Assembly (NCBI GenBank): GCA_019114205.1
Contig: DXFY01000032.1
Span: 1-55,282 of the forward strand
Length of the DNA stretch: 55,282 bases
Direction of reading: 5' to 3'
Source: Candidatus Tidjanibacter gallistercoris
GTDB taxonomy: Bacteria; Bacteroidota; Bacteroidia; Bacteroidales; Rikenellaceae
Shown here: positions 7,932-16,421 of the stretch, one piece after another
Numbering within the stretch: position 1 is the stretch's first letter
How the letters are laid out: every line of letters begins with the position of its first letter
Notes under the pieces: model-generated
The model's database searches: none
What the model was told of the DNA's origin: nothing
Seen by the model: the letters and a program-made list of their open reading frames with translations, nothing else
Made by a program: the position numbers and the translations under genes

Positions 7932-8381
7932 TCAGAAGGTGAATTTGATTCCGAGCGCCAGGTCCCAAAGCCCCCAGGCATTGATATCGACAAAATTAAT
8001 CGAGGGCTTGTAGTCCAGCGAAAAGGCGATGGGCGCATTCGGGATTTTGTATTCGAGTCCCACGATGGCATCCACGCCGATGGCGAATTTCTTGGAAGCG
8101 GCACCGAGGTGGCCGCCCACACCGTAATACAAGTTGAAATCGTTATTGATGACGGGCTGAGTCCATTCGTAAAGTCCCGCTACGGAGAAGCTGCCCTCCC
8201 ATCCGAGCCAAAGCATTCCCTCGAAAGCATTGCCTGCTTTCAGGTGCTGTTTATACGTAATCGCACCGTTGCTTCCGCCGGCACGGATACCGATGGCGTG
8301 CGTGTAATTCTGCGAGAACGCCGTACCGGCGCACAAAAGCGCACATGCGGCAAAAGCGACAATTTTTTTCATAATCTTCAT
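7932..8381 (-). CDS. Small exported outer-membrane-type protein
   Basis: 149 residues from the ATG at 8381 (a second ATG at 8372 is also possible). The signal peptide is 'KKIVAFAACALLCAGTAFSQ', cleaved near residue 23. The mature part reads as a small beta barrel: 'HAIGIRAGGSNGAITYKQHL', 'LWLGWEGSFSVAGLYEWTQ', a Gly-rich strand near 'GVGGHLGAAS' and a C-terminal 'LGIKFTF' ending in Phe. It is comparable to small porin-like or outer membrane assembly substrates in Bacteroidota; the function is unknown. It is flanked by its own promoter box and terminator, so it is monocistronic. Confidence 0.75.
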   Translation of the reverse strand: MKIMKKIVAFAACALLCAGTAFSQNYTHAIGIRAGGSNGAITYKQHLKAGNAFEGMLWLGWEGSFSVAGLYEWTQPVINNDFNLYYGVGGHLGAASKKFAIGVDAIVGLEYKIPNAPIAFSLDYKPSINFVDINAWGLWDLALGIKFTF

Positions 8382-8430
8382 TTTTTTATTATAAAACATT
8401 TGCAGCAAAAATCTTCCGTTTTCGTTTACA

Positions 8431-8438
8431 CAAATATA
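8431..8438 (-). promoter_or_regulatory. -7 box TATATTTG
   Basis: Minus-strand TATATTTG, 50 bases before the ATG at 8381, matches TAnnTTTG. A -33 TTTG at the usual spacing is not evident. Confidence 0.5.
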
Positions 8439-8620
8439 ATGCCTTAAGCCGGTAAAAAAAAGCCGGAATCCGAATTTTCCGTTCCGTCCCATCCGCCCCT
8501 TCCGTACCCATCGCAGCGAGGGGAACCCGACAGACCGTCCCTGCCGACCGCATCGCTGCCGTTCCACTCAGACGACAGAAACGGATGCATGAAAGCGTCC
8601 GAAAAAAAAATTCCCGTTTT

Positions 8621-8651
8621 TTTGCATTTCGAGGCGATTTATGTACTTTTG
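8621..8651 (+). promoter_or_regulatory. Full Bacteroidota promoter for tRNA-Met
   Basis: TTTG at 8621-8624, 19 bases, TACTTTTG at 8644-8651. The tRNA starts 52 bases after the -7 box. Confidence 0.75.
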
Positions 8652-8703
8652 TACGTCCGGACGGGGCAGCCGTTCCGATACGGCGGCACCGGACGGCAAG
8701 GAC

Positions 8704-8778
8704 GGATCCATAGCTCAGTTGGTTAGTAGCACCTGACTCATAATCAGGGGGTCCCAGGTTCAAGCCCTGGTGGATCCA
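8704..8778 (+). tRNA. tRNA-Met (CAT), elongator type
   Basis: The acceptor arm GGATCCA (8704-8710) pairs with TGGATCC (8771-8777), and A8778 is the discriminator. The anticodon stem is CCTGA/TCAGG with loop CTCATAA (anticodon CAT at 8739-8741), there is a 5-base variable loop, and the T-arm is CCAGG-TTCAAGC-CCTGG. The initiator features (C1-A72 mismatch, GGG/CCC anticodon stem) are absent, so this is elongator Met; tRNA-Ile2 with lysidine is the alternative. CCA is not encoded. The D-arm carries one extra base: GCTC faces TAGC instead of GAGC, giving a C-T mismatch and a 10-base loop. Confidence 0.9.
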
Positions 8779-8895
8779 CAAAGCAAAGGGCATGCAGCAG
8801 AAGGCCGCATGCCCTTTTCATTTACCGGCGCTCTTCGGAAAAGTCCGCACGGAACGACATCCCACTACGTTCCGTCCGCTGCATATATGCCGGCG

Positions 8896-9843
8896 CTATC
8901 CTCGCCGCAGCATCGCTCCATTCCGGCGGGAAGCCTTCCTCTCCGTCCGCCCCGGACTGACCGTCACGAGGTATACTCCGCCGAAAACAAGCGCCACGGC
9001 CGCCGCCTTCACCGTATCGAATGTATCCATTCCCCAGCATACGGCCACGACGCTCGCCACGACGGGCTGCACGTAATTGTACATGCCGGCCACGGTGGGA
9101 CGCAACCTTTTCTGCCCCACCACAACGAGCACATAGCTCAGGAAGGTGCCGCCTGCGACGATGAACGCGACGGCTCCGAGGACAGGAGGCGCGAGCGCAT
9201 TCCAGTCGACTGCGACCGCACCGGCTCCGGCGAAGGGGGTGACGCAGAGGAAGGCGAACGTAAACATCCACTTCATGATGGTGACCGGCGAATAGCGGGT
9301 TACGAAATCCTTGAACAGCACGATGTAAAGCGCATAGCTGCACTGCGCCAGCAACACCAGCACATCGCCCCACACATATGCGCCGCCGGCAGTACGGCCC
9401 GTTTCCGAATGTCCGCCCAATACCAGCAACAATGCGCCGAGAGCACCCGCCGCAATACCTGCAATCTTCTTTCCCGTCACCGGTTCTTTCAGGAACAGAG
9501 CCGCGAACACCATGGCGAGCAGCGGCATGCTCGTGGTAATGACCGATGCGTCAACGGGAGACGAAAGGCCCACCCCGAAAATGAAACACCCCTGATTGAA
9601 GACGATGGCGAGCAGCGATGCGGCGAACAGCCGCAGCAGGTCACGCGGGGCGACACGTTCCCTCCGTCCGAAGAGGGAAGCCGTCCAAAACAGCACCATG
9701 GCGCCCGCAACCCGCAGTTCCGTAATCGTCATCGGGGTGACGGCCCCGGTATTCATCGCATATTTGGCCAGCGGCGACATGAGTCCCCACATGACGTTCG
9801 CTCCCAACATGGCCGCATGCCCCCTGATTCCTTCTCCGTTCAT
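8896..9843 (-). CDS. EamA/DMT family transporter
   Basis: 315 residues from the ATG at 9843; the reading frame stays open far upstream but that part reads as noncoding. There are about ten hydrophobic segments in two EamA repeats: the first begins 'HAAMLGANVMWGLMSPLAKY', the second near 'GDVLVLLAQCSYALYIVLF', and it closes with 'PTVAGMYNYVQPVVASVVA', the family's usual last helices. EamA proteins export amino acids, nucleosides or other small metabolites from the cytoplasm; the substrate is not predictable. It is divergent from an AraC regulator 153 bases away, which may control it. Confidence 0.9.
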   Translation of the reverse strand: MNGEGIRGHAAMLGANVMWGLMSPLAKYAMNTGAVTPMTITELRVAGAMVLFWTASLFGRRERVAPRDLLRLFAASLLAIVFNQGCFIFGVGLSSPVDASVITTSMPLLAMVFAALFLKEPVTGKKIAGIAAGALGALLLVLGGHSETGRTAGGAYVWGDVLVLLAQCSYALYIVLFKDFVTRYSPVTIMKWMFTFAFLCVTPFAGAGAVAVDWNALAPPVLGAVAFIVAGGTFLSYVLVVVGQKRLRPTVAGMYNYVQPVVASVVAVCWGMDTFDTVKAAAVALVFGGVYLVTVSPGRTERKASRRNGAMLRRG

Positions 9844-9962
9844 ACACGATATTCCGCCCGGAAATACTTCCGCCCGCCGCGGCGGTAGCGCCACACCGCA
9901 GCGACCGGCGCCCCGCCCACGTTTCCGGCGCAAAAATACCGCTGTCCGAAGCGGCATTATTG

Positions 9963-9970
9963 TATCTTTG
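9963..9970 (+). promoter_or_regulatory. -7 box TATCTTTG before the AraC gene
   Basis: TATCTTTG fits TAnnTTTG, 26 bases before the ATG at 9997 in the intergenic region shared with the EamA gene. No -33 match is seen. Confidence 0.5.
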
Positions 9971-9996
9971 CGACAATTTATCGTACGATTACGACC

Positions 9997-10848
9997 ATGT
10001 GGAGAGAAAACCTGTACCGCCCCGCTGAGGTGCTCGTGCGCGAACACGACGTGTTTCCCATAGGCGAACACCGCCACGCATTCTTCGAGCTGACCTGGAT
10101 ACGTTTCGGCACGGGAACATTCGGCATGACCGGCGAAACACCCGGAACGTGGCGGGGAACCCTCGCTTACGGACCGGGCACGCTTCTGCTCGTTCCGCCG
10201 GAAGCCCTGCACCGTTTCACGGTCGGCACCCGTACTGGTTTCGTATTCATCCGTTTCACCGGCAGTTACATAGCCGAATCTTTGGGAACATTCGTGGAAC
10301 AGGCTCTGCTTGCCTCCGCTACTCCGTGCATCACGCCCGAAGGCGGCAATGCCGCCGCGGTACAGGCACTGGTCGGGATGCTGACCGCCGAACCGGAAGC
10401 GGCCGACGGCTTCTCGTCCCCGCTGCGGCAACAACTGGTCGGGAGCATCGTCACACTGGCGGCCCGCAGCGCCCTGCACCGCTCCGCAACGCCTCTTCCG
10501 GCACCGCCAGAGGGCGACAAGGACGCCCGATTAGTGGCATACATCCAACGGAATATCCACCGCCCCGAACGGTTGAAAACCGAAGTACTCTGCGGCATGT
10601 TCCACATTTCTCCCGGCTACATGGGCCGCTATTTCAAGCGCCGCTTCCACGAAAGCCTGCGGGAATACATCGCCGGAAGCCGCATCAGGGCTGTCGAACG
10701 CATGCTGTGCGACAGCCGGATGAGCATCAAGGAAATAGCGTACAAAATGGGCTATACGGATTCCAGCCACCTCATCCGGGCATTCCGGGCGCACTACGGC
10801 ATGTCGCCCACACGCTACCGGGCGGCCCGAACCGGCGATTCATATTGA
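9997..10848 (+). CDS. AraC family transcriptional regulator
   Basis: 283 residues. The N-terminal cupin-like sensor part ('HRHAFFELTWIRFGTGTF', 'GPGTLLLVPPEALHRF') is the AraC ligand-binding fold. The C-terminal 100 residues hold two helix-turn-helix motifs: 'VLCGMFHISPGYMGRYFKRR' and 'IKEIAYKMGYTDSSHLIRAF', followed by 'HYGMSPTRYR'. It binds DNA and probably responds to a small ligand. The divergent EamA transporter is the obvious candidate target. It is convergent, with only 7 bases of gap, with the coiled-coil gene downstream. Confidence 0.92.
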   Translation: MWRENLYRPAEVLVREHDVFPIGEHRHAFFELTWIRFGTGTFGMTGETPGTWRGTLAYGPGTLLLVPPEALHRFTVGTRTGFVFIRFTGSYIAESLGTFVEQALLASATPCITPEGGNAAAVQALVGMLTAEPEAADGFSSPLRQQLVGSIVTLAARSALHRSATPLPAPPEGDKDARLVAYIQRNIHRPERLKTEVLCGMFHISPGYMGRYFKRRFHESLREYIAGSRIRAVERMLCDSRMSIKEIAYKMGYTDSSHLIRAFRAHYGMSPTRYRAARTGDSY

Positions 10849-10855
10849 GACCGTA

Positions 10856-11365
10856 TTACATCTGTTCCTTTATCTGTTCGAGGGCGAGGACGATATCGTC
10901 CAGTTTTTCGATGTGCGCCTGCTGTCCGTCTTCCACGACGTCGGCCGACTGGAGCGCCTGCTCCCCCATCCGCCGCACCCGCTCGGCATGCAAGGCAACC
11001 GTTTCCCGCAGCGCCGTCACCGCTTCCGCAAGCGCCGTGACCTGTGCATGCAGGGCCTCCAAACGGGCATCCGCGCCGCCCAGCACCGTCCGGATATCCG
11101 CGAGTTTTTCCGCCAGGCGGTCGGCCTCGGTCATCGGCGCATACCGGGTGTATCCCGTATAGGGACGGACATAGAGATAGACGACATCCTCGCGCTCCAT
11201 ACCCCGCTCCGGATACATCACATTGTCCACGTAATACATGCTGTCTTCCTCGTCCCTGCGGCGTCCGCCGGTCCACACGATGCTGCCCGGCGAGGGAATG
11301 TGCGACAGCTCCACCGTAGGGCCCGACACCCAGCCGTCCGTATAAAACAATAACGTGAATTTCAT
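10856..11365 (-). CDS. Hypothetical protein with C-terminal coiled coil
   Basis: 169 residues, no signal peptide. The first 70 residues look like a small beta domain ('MKFTLLFYTDGWVSGPTVEL', 'EDVVYLYVRPYTGYTRY'). From about residue 78 to the end the sequence is one heptad-like helix ('LAEKLADIRTVLGGADARLE', 'VTALAEAVTALRETVALHAE'), a likely coiled coil. I do not recognise the family. It is convergent with the AraC gene and followed upstream by a long empty interval, so it is probably a single-gene unit. Confidence 0.7.
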   Translation of the reverse strand: MKFTLLFYTDGWVSGPTVELSHIPSPGSIVWTGGRRRDEEDSMYYVDNVMYPERGMEREDVVYLYVRPYTGYTRYAPMTEADRLAEKLADIRTVLGGADARLEALHAQVTALAEAVTALRETVALHAERVRRMGEQALQSADVVEDGQQAHIEKLDDIVLALEQIKEQM

Positions 11366-12232
11366 AACTTCAACGAATTATACTCCTGCGGCCCGTTCCG
11401 GCACCCGCCGCCGCGGTTTCTCCCTGAGCGCGGCATGCCCTAAATATAGCGAATTTCCGGGAAATCGCCGCATACAGTCCGTCCTGCTGCTCCAACCCGC
11501 ATCCCGTCTTCCGCCGTCTCCGCACCTATATACACGCCGGCCGTCCACCTCACCCCTCCGTTCGGTTCACAAAGGCACAGCGCCACATGCCGTTCGCCAA
11601 ACGATACGGGCGACCGCACGACACCGCCTGCCGCCCCGAACAGCCCCGCACCGCACGGCTCCGTCTGGGTTCCTTCCGCGCTCCGGATTGTCCGCTACGC
11701 AACACTACCTTATCTTGGCTTCTTCCGGTACGTACGGAACCGCCGCCGCGCCGCCGCAAACAATCCGTCCGCAAACGCTCCCTTGCACCGCAACCGGTTC
11801 GCCATAGCGCGGTCGTCCGCGTCCGGCATCCACCGCACCCGAATCGCCCGACGGCACTCCTCGCTCCGCCTGCAAACATCCGTCCCGCCGCCCCCGGAAT
11901 CCATTGCCGCCCGAAAGAGTTCCGCACCGACTCCCCGCGACGGTCTCTTTCCGCTGCGGGTCGTATCCTGTCCGCTCACACAGTCATCCCCCGAACGCAC
12001 AGGACGTCCGCCTGCCGGAACGAAGCATGCCGCCCCGCCCGCACTCCGACCCGTTCCGACATGCTTCCGCTGCCGTACCGCTGCCCCACCGCACGGGCCT
12101 CCCGCATCACTGCGGCCGACGCTCCGCTCACTGGAGATGCCCCGTCCGACGCCGGGCCGAAACGATTCCGCAAAACCCGGCCAGACGGTCAAATAATCCG
12201 CCTCTTTCCTTTTTCGGAACCACCACCCGGAA
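11366..12232. other. Long gene-free interval, C-rich on the + strand
   Basis: About 870 bases. Open frames exist on both strands but they translate to Arg/Pro/His-rich or Gly/Arg-rich text without domains, signals or plausible starts, so I call it noncoding. No tRNA, repeat or insertion sequence end was seen. Confidence 0.6.
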
Positions 12233-12269
12233 CAAAACGAGCAGGGCTGTCCGGAAGGACGGCCCTGCT
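12233..12269 (-). terminator. Terminator of the SlyD-like gene
   Basis: Arms GCAGGGCTGTCC (12241-12252) and GGACGGCCCTGC (12258-12269) with one non-Watson-Crick position. On the minus strand it is followed by TCGTTTTGTT. It lies 24 bases past the stop at 12293. Confidence 0.8.
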
Positions 12270-12292
12270 ACATTTCGACATCAGGGAACGAC

Positions 12293-12829
12293 TCAGCAGC
12301 AAGCACCGCCGCCGCAGTCGCCGCAGCTGTCACCGCTGCATCCGCAGCTGCAACCGCCCTCGTGCGCATGGGGATAATCCGCGTCCGTGGCATCGCGCAC
12401 GCCGATGATTTCACCCTCGAAATTGAGCGTCTTGCCCGCCATGGGATGGTTGAAATCCATCTTCACCTTGTCGCCGTCCACTGCGGCAACGACACCGATA
12501 AGGCGCATGCCGTCGTTGGTCATCATGGGAATCTGATTCCCCACGGTCAGCAGCCCCTCTTCCACCTGGCCGTTGACCTCGAATGTGGAACGCGGCAGTT
12601 CCACGACCATGTCCGGATTGGGATTCCCGTAACCTATTTCGGGCGTCAGCGTAAACGCGAACCTGTCTCCGGGCTCCTTGCCCGCTATGTTCTTCTCGAA
12701 TTCGGGAAGCAGGTAGCCTGCCCCGAAAACGAATCCGAGGGGATTTTCGGCCGTCGCCGAATCGGCAACCTCGCCTTCTACGGTAAGCGTATAGCTCAAC
12801 GTTACGAATTTCTTGTCTTCGATTTTCAT
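12293..12829 (-). CDS. slyD: SlyD-like FKBP-type peptidyl-prolyl isomerase with Cys-rich tail
   Basis: 178 residues. The FKBP core ('KKFVTLSYTLTVEGEVADSA', 'NPLGFVFGAGYLLPEFEKNI', 'DRFAFTLTPEIGYG') is interrupted by the IF chaperone insert typical of SlyD and closes with 'KVKMDFNHPMAGKTLNFEGE'. The last 25 residues are rich in Cys, Gly and His ('HAHEGGCSCGCSGDSCGD' and then 'CGGGACC'), the metal-binding tail by which SlyD handles nickel. It acts in the cytoplasm as a folding helper and metal store. It is monocistronic, with its own terminator. Confidence 0.92.
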   Translation of the reverse strand: MKIEDKKFVTLSYTLTVEGEVADSATAENPLGFVFGAGYLLPEFEKNIAGKEPGDRFAFTLTPEIGYGNPNPDMVVELPRSTFEVNGQVEEGLLTVGNQIPMMTNDGMRLIGVVAAVDGDKVKMDFNHPMAGKTLNFEGEIIGVRDATDADYPHAHEGGCSCGCSGDSCGDCGGGACC

Positions 12830-13056
12830 TTCAATAAATTATATTACCGGTCGGCACTGCGACCGTATGATAACGTTTCTGTCCGGCATTTGCGTATGTC
12901 TGCCGGGGAAAGTCTGGTCCGACGGACGGAAGCACTCGTCACGCACGGCCCGGCCGAAGCGAACCGTCCGCCCGTCGCCGCAGCATACGTTTCCGTACGC
13001 TGCGGTCGCAGGCAATGCACGGTATCCCTATCCGTATTCCGAAACGGTGCGGACGG

Positions 13057-15891
13057 TCAGAACCTGTAGCAGGTGCAGACGAGGTTCCGGTCACCGTACC
13101 CGTTGTCTATTTTCGATACGTAGGGGAAGAACTTGGCCCGCGATATCCATTCGAGCGGATAGGCGGCCTGCATCCTCGTATAGGGATGGTTCCACTCCCC
13201 GGCCACTTCGAGGGCGGTATGCGGCGCATTCACCACCACATTGTCCTCGTGGTTGTCTATCGCCTCGCATTCGCGCTTGATGCTGACGAGCGATTCGATG
13301 AAGCGGTCCATCTCTTCCTTGGATTCGCTCTCGGTCGGCTCCACCATCAGCGTATCGTGAACGGGGAACGACAGCGTGGGGGCATGGAAACCGTAGTCCA
13401 TCAGACGGCGGGCGATGTCCGCCACCTCGACGCCGTAGTCCTTGCGGAAGTTCTGCAGGTCGAGAATCATCTCGTGTCCGACGCGGCCGTTCTCACCGGT
13501 ATAGTAGGTGCGGAATTCGCCTTCGAGCGCCTTGGCCATGTAGTTGGCATTGACAATCGCCATTTCGGTAGCGCGGCGCAGTCCGTCGGCTCCGAGCATC
13601 TTGATGTATCCGTAGGTGATGGGCAGCAGCAGGGCGTTGCCGTAAGGCGATGCGAACACGGCCGTGATGCCCTCCTCGCCGCCGGTCGGAACGACCGAGT
13701 GCGACGGAAGGAACTTGACGAGGTGTTCCGCCACGCATATCGGGCCGACGCCGGGACCGCCCCCGCCGTGAGGCATGGCGAAGGTCTTGTGCAGGTTGAG
13801 GTGGCATACGTCGGCCCCTATGTAGCCGGGATTCGTCAGCCCCACCTGAGCGTTCATGTTGGCTCCGTCCATGAAGACCAGACCGCCCGCATCGTGCACG
13901 GCATCCACCAGCTCGCGTATCTTGCTCTCGAACACGCCGTGCGTGGAAGGATAGGTTATCATGGCACCGCAGAGTTCGGCCGCATTGGCCGCCGCCTTGG
14001 CCTTGAAATCCTCCACGTCGATGTTGCCGTGCTCGTCGCTGTTCACGATGACGATTTTCATTCCGGCCATAGCCGCCGAAGCGGGGTTCGTACCGTGGGC
14101 GGAAGCGGGGATGAGCATCGTCGTGCGATAGCCCTGTCCGCGGCTCTGATGATAGGCGCGAATCGTCATCAGGCCCGTATATTCGCCCGACGCACCCGAT
14201 TCGGGCTGGAGCGAACAGCCGGCGAACCCGGTAATCGCAGCCAGGTCGTGTTCGAGCTCCCGTATCATTTCGAGGTACCCTTCAGCCTGCGATGCGGGCG
14301 CAAAGGGATGGATGTTGGTGAACTCGGCCAGCGACAGGGGCATCATCTCCACGGCCGCGTTCAGCTTCATGGTGCACGAGCCGAGCGGTATCATGCTGTC
14401 GGCAAGCGATATATCGCGCCTTTCGAGACGTTTGATGTAACGCATCATCTCCGTCTCGCTGTGGTACTTGTCGAACACGGGGGCATCGAGTATCGCGTCG
14501 CTGCGCAGCAGGGAGTCGTCGATTGCCGTCCGCTCCTCATCCACCCGGATACTCTTGGGCGCCTTCTTTCCGGCCGCCTCAGCGAAGATGGCGACCACCT
14601 GCGCCACCTCGTCGGCCGTAGTCACCTCGTCGAAACTCATCCGCACGGTGCTTTCGTCCGGATAGAAGAAGTTGATGTTCCGCGCCAGCGCCGAATCCTG
14701 TACGACCGCCGCCTCCGCCTTCACTTCGAGGGTGTCGAAATAGTCGCCCGCCGCAACGTCGTAACCCAGCTCCCGGAGCGCTTCGGCCACGGCGACCGTG
14801 TGCGCATGGATGTGGCGTGCGATGCGGCGCAGCCCTTCGGGGCCGTGGTACACCGCATAGAACCCCGACATGGAGGCCACGAGCGCCGATGCGGTACATA
14901 TATTGGAAGTGGCCTTCTCGCGTTTAATGTGCTGTTCGCGCGTCTGGAGCGCCATGCGCAGCGCCTTGTTCCCCAGCCTGTCCACCGATACGCCGATGAT
15001 GCGGCCCGGCATGTTGCGCTTGTACGCCTCCTTGGTGGTCATGAAACCCGCCGTCGGGCCGCCGAATCCCATCGGCAGGCCGAAACGCTGGGCGGAACCC
15101 ACCGCGATGTCGGCGCCCCACTGCCCCGGCGAACGGAGCACCACGAGGCTCATCAGGTCGCATACGGCGGTCACTTTCGCTCCCGCTTCATGGGCGGCTG
15201 CGGCGAAGGCGGCATAGTCGCGCACGCGGCCCGAAGCCGACGGATACTGCACGATGGCCCCGAACTCCTTGCCGGTGAAAGTATAAGAGTCATAATTGTC
15301 CCGAATGATTTCGATGCCGAAGGGTTCGCTGCGCGTCACGAGCACGTCGAACACCTGCGGAAAAATATCGTCGTCCACGAAGAGCTGGTTGCAGCCGTTC
15401 TTCACCTGTTCGCGCGAACGCAGGGCGAACATCATGAGCATCGCCTCGGCAGCGGCGCTCGCATCGTCCAGCAGCGAGCAGTTGCCTATCTCCATACCGG
15501 TGAGCGAAATGGTCATCGTCTGGAAGTTCAGGAGCGCTTCGAGGCGGCCCTGCGAAATTTCCGCCTGATAGGGCGTATAGGAAGTGTACCACGCGGCGTT
15601 CTCGAAGACGTTGCGCATGATGACGGCGGGCGTGGCTGTCGGATACCAGCCCATGCCGATGAACGAACGCACCTGCCTGTTCTTGGCGGCCAGCTCGCGC
15701 ACGTGGGCTGCGAATTCGTATTCGGTCATCCCCTCTGCGGGCAGCCCGATGGGCTTGCGCAGGCGGATGGAGGCAGGAATCACCTCTCCTATCAGTTCGT
15801 CCACACTGGAGACGCCGATGACTGCGAGCATCTCCTTCAGGTCGGTTTCCGACACGCCTATGTGACGGTCGGCGAATTTATCGAAAGACAT
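13057..15891 (-). CDS. gcvP: Glycine dehydrogenase (aminomethyl-transferring), P-protein
   Basis: 944 residues from the ATG at 15891 ('MSFDKFADRHIGVSETDL'), the normal length of a single-chain P-protein; the frame extends 17 codons further upstream but family members begin here. It shows the classic opening, 'IGMGWYPTATPAVIMRNVFE' and the 'YTPYQAEISQGRLEALLNFQ' block, and the PLP-binding lysine at about 702 in 'NLHKTFAMPHGGGGPGVG'. It decarboxylates glycine and passes the aminomethyl group to lipoylated GcvH. The other glycine cleavage genes (gcvT, gcvH) are not in the window. No glycine riboswitch was found upstream. Confidence 0.97.
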   Translation of the reverse strand: MSFDKFADRHIGVSETDLKEMLAVIGVSSVDELIGEVIPASIRLRKPIGLPAEGMTEYEFAAHVRELAAKNRQVRSFIGMGWYPTATPAVIMRNVFENAAWYTSYTPYQAEISQGRLEALLNFQTMTISLTGMEIGNCSLLDDASAAAEAMLMMFALRSREQVKNGCNQLFVDDDIFPQVFDVLVTRSEPFGIEIIRDNYDSYTFTGKEFGAIVQYPSASGRVRDYAAFAAAAHEAGAKVTAVCDLMSLVVLRSPGQWGADIAVGSAQRFGLPMGFGGPTAGFMTTKEAYKRNMPGRIIGVSVDRLGNKALRMALQTREQHIKREKATSNICTASALVASMSGFYAVYHGPEGLRRIARHIHAHTVAVAEALRELGYDVAAGDYFDTLEVKAEAAVVQDSALARNINFFYPDESTVRMSFDEVTTADEVAQVVAIFAEAAGKKAPKSIRVDEERTAIDDSLLRSDAILDAPVFDKYHSETEMMRYIKRLERRDISLADSMIPLGSCTMKLNAAVEMMPLSLAEFTNIHPFAPASQAEGYLEMIRELEHDLAAITGFAGCSLQPESGASGEYTGLMTIRAYHQSRGQGYRTTMLIPASAHGTNPASAAMAGMKIVIVNSDEHGNIDVEDFKAKAAANAAELCGAMITYPSTHGVFESKIRELVDAVHDAGGLVFMDGANMNAQVGLTNPGYIGADVCHLNLHKTFAMPHGGGGPGVGPICVAEHLVKFLPSHSVVPTGGEEGITAVFASPYGNALLLPITYGYIKMLGADGLRRATEMAIVNANYMAKALEGEFRTYYTGENGRVGHEMILDLQNFRKDYGVEVADIARRLMDYGFHAPTLSFPVHDTLMVEPTESESKEEMDRFIESLVSIKRECEAIDNHEDNVVVNAPHTALEVAGEWNHPYTRMQAAYPLEWISRAKFFPYVSKIDNGYGDRNLVCTCYRF

Positions 15892-16421
15892 AATCCGGAT
15901 TGTATTTATAAGGTTTCTATCTGTTTTTCTCTGTGAATCCAATTAGTTCGCAAATATAAAAAATATTCGCTGAAATGTAACGCACGGGGCGGACAGCCTC
16001 CGCGCGGCGGCGAAACAGTCCGTTCCGCGAACGGCACCGATTGCATTCGGTCGCCGGCACGCGGCATTGCCACGCCGCCGCAGAGCACACGAAGCGGCAA
16101 GAGGACGCACCGGCCGCAACGTTCCGGAAGCGATGCCGGCCGCGAACGGCCTCCGCGTGCAAAACAGCACCTGCGACAACAACGCCCCGTCCGGTACTTC
16201 CGAACAGAATTCCGCAGGCCCCCTGCGTCCGGTCGCTGCCAATTCCGGCACCCTTTCCCGGCCGGACTGTCTAAGACTCGGATTTCGTTTTTCGCATTCG
16301 CTTTTTCCTTTTTTTCTATTATGCTTGTACTTATGATATTGAATTATTTACTTTACAATAGAATTTTCATGCGACATTTTAATCGTTTTTTTATCATTAA
16401 CACATTTTAAACTCCTAAATT
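15892..16421. other. Divergent intergenic region between gcvP and the BACON operon
   Basis: It contains a -7 box TATATTTG for gcvP (minus strand, 15958-15951). A GC-rich middle without genes follows, and then an AT-rich 100 bases before the ATG at 16422, where TACTTTAC is the nearest approach to a -7 box. Confidence 0.5.
15951..15958 (-). promoter_or_regulatory. -7 box TATATTTG of gcvP
   Basis: Minus-strand TATATTTG, 59 bases before the ATG at 15891. No -33 TTTG at the expected spacing. Confidence 0.55.

Noticed and set aside
8389-8793. Minus-strand frame across tRNA-Met ('HQGLNLGPPDYESGATN')
   Set aside because: Antisense of the tRNA gene, spurious.
11587-12408. 273-codon + strand frame in the empty interval
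   Set aside because: Arg/Pro/Thr-rich text, overlaps the 3' end of the SlyD gene and its terminator; no domain or plausible start.
13015-15936. 973-codon open frame on the + strand opposite gcvP
   Set aside because: It is the antisense frame of a clear P-protein; its text is His/Arg-rich without domains. High GC codon third positions keep such frames open.
15892-16100. Glycine riboswitch upstream of gcvP
   Set aside because: Only about 60 bases separate the -7 box from the ATG, and no aptamer-like paired structure was seen.
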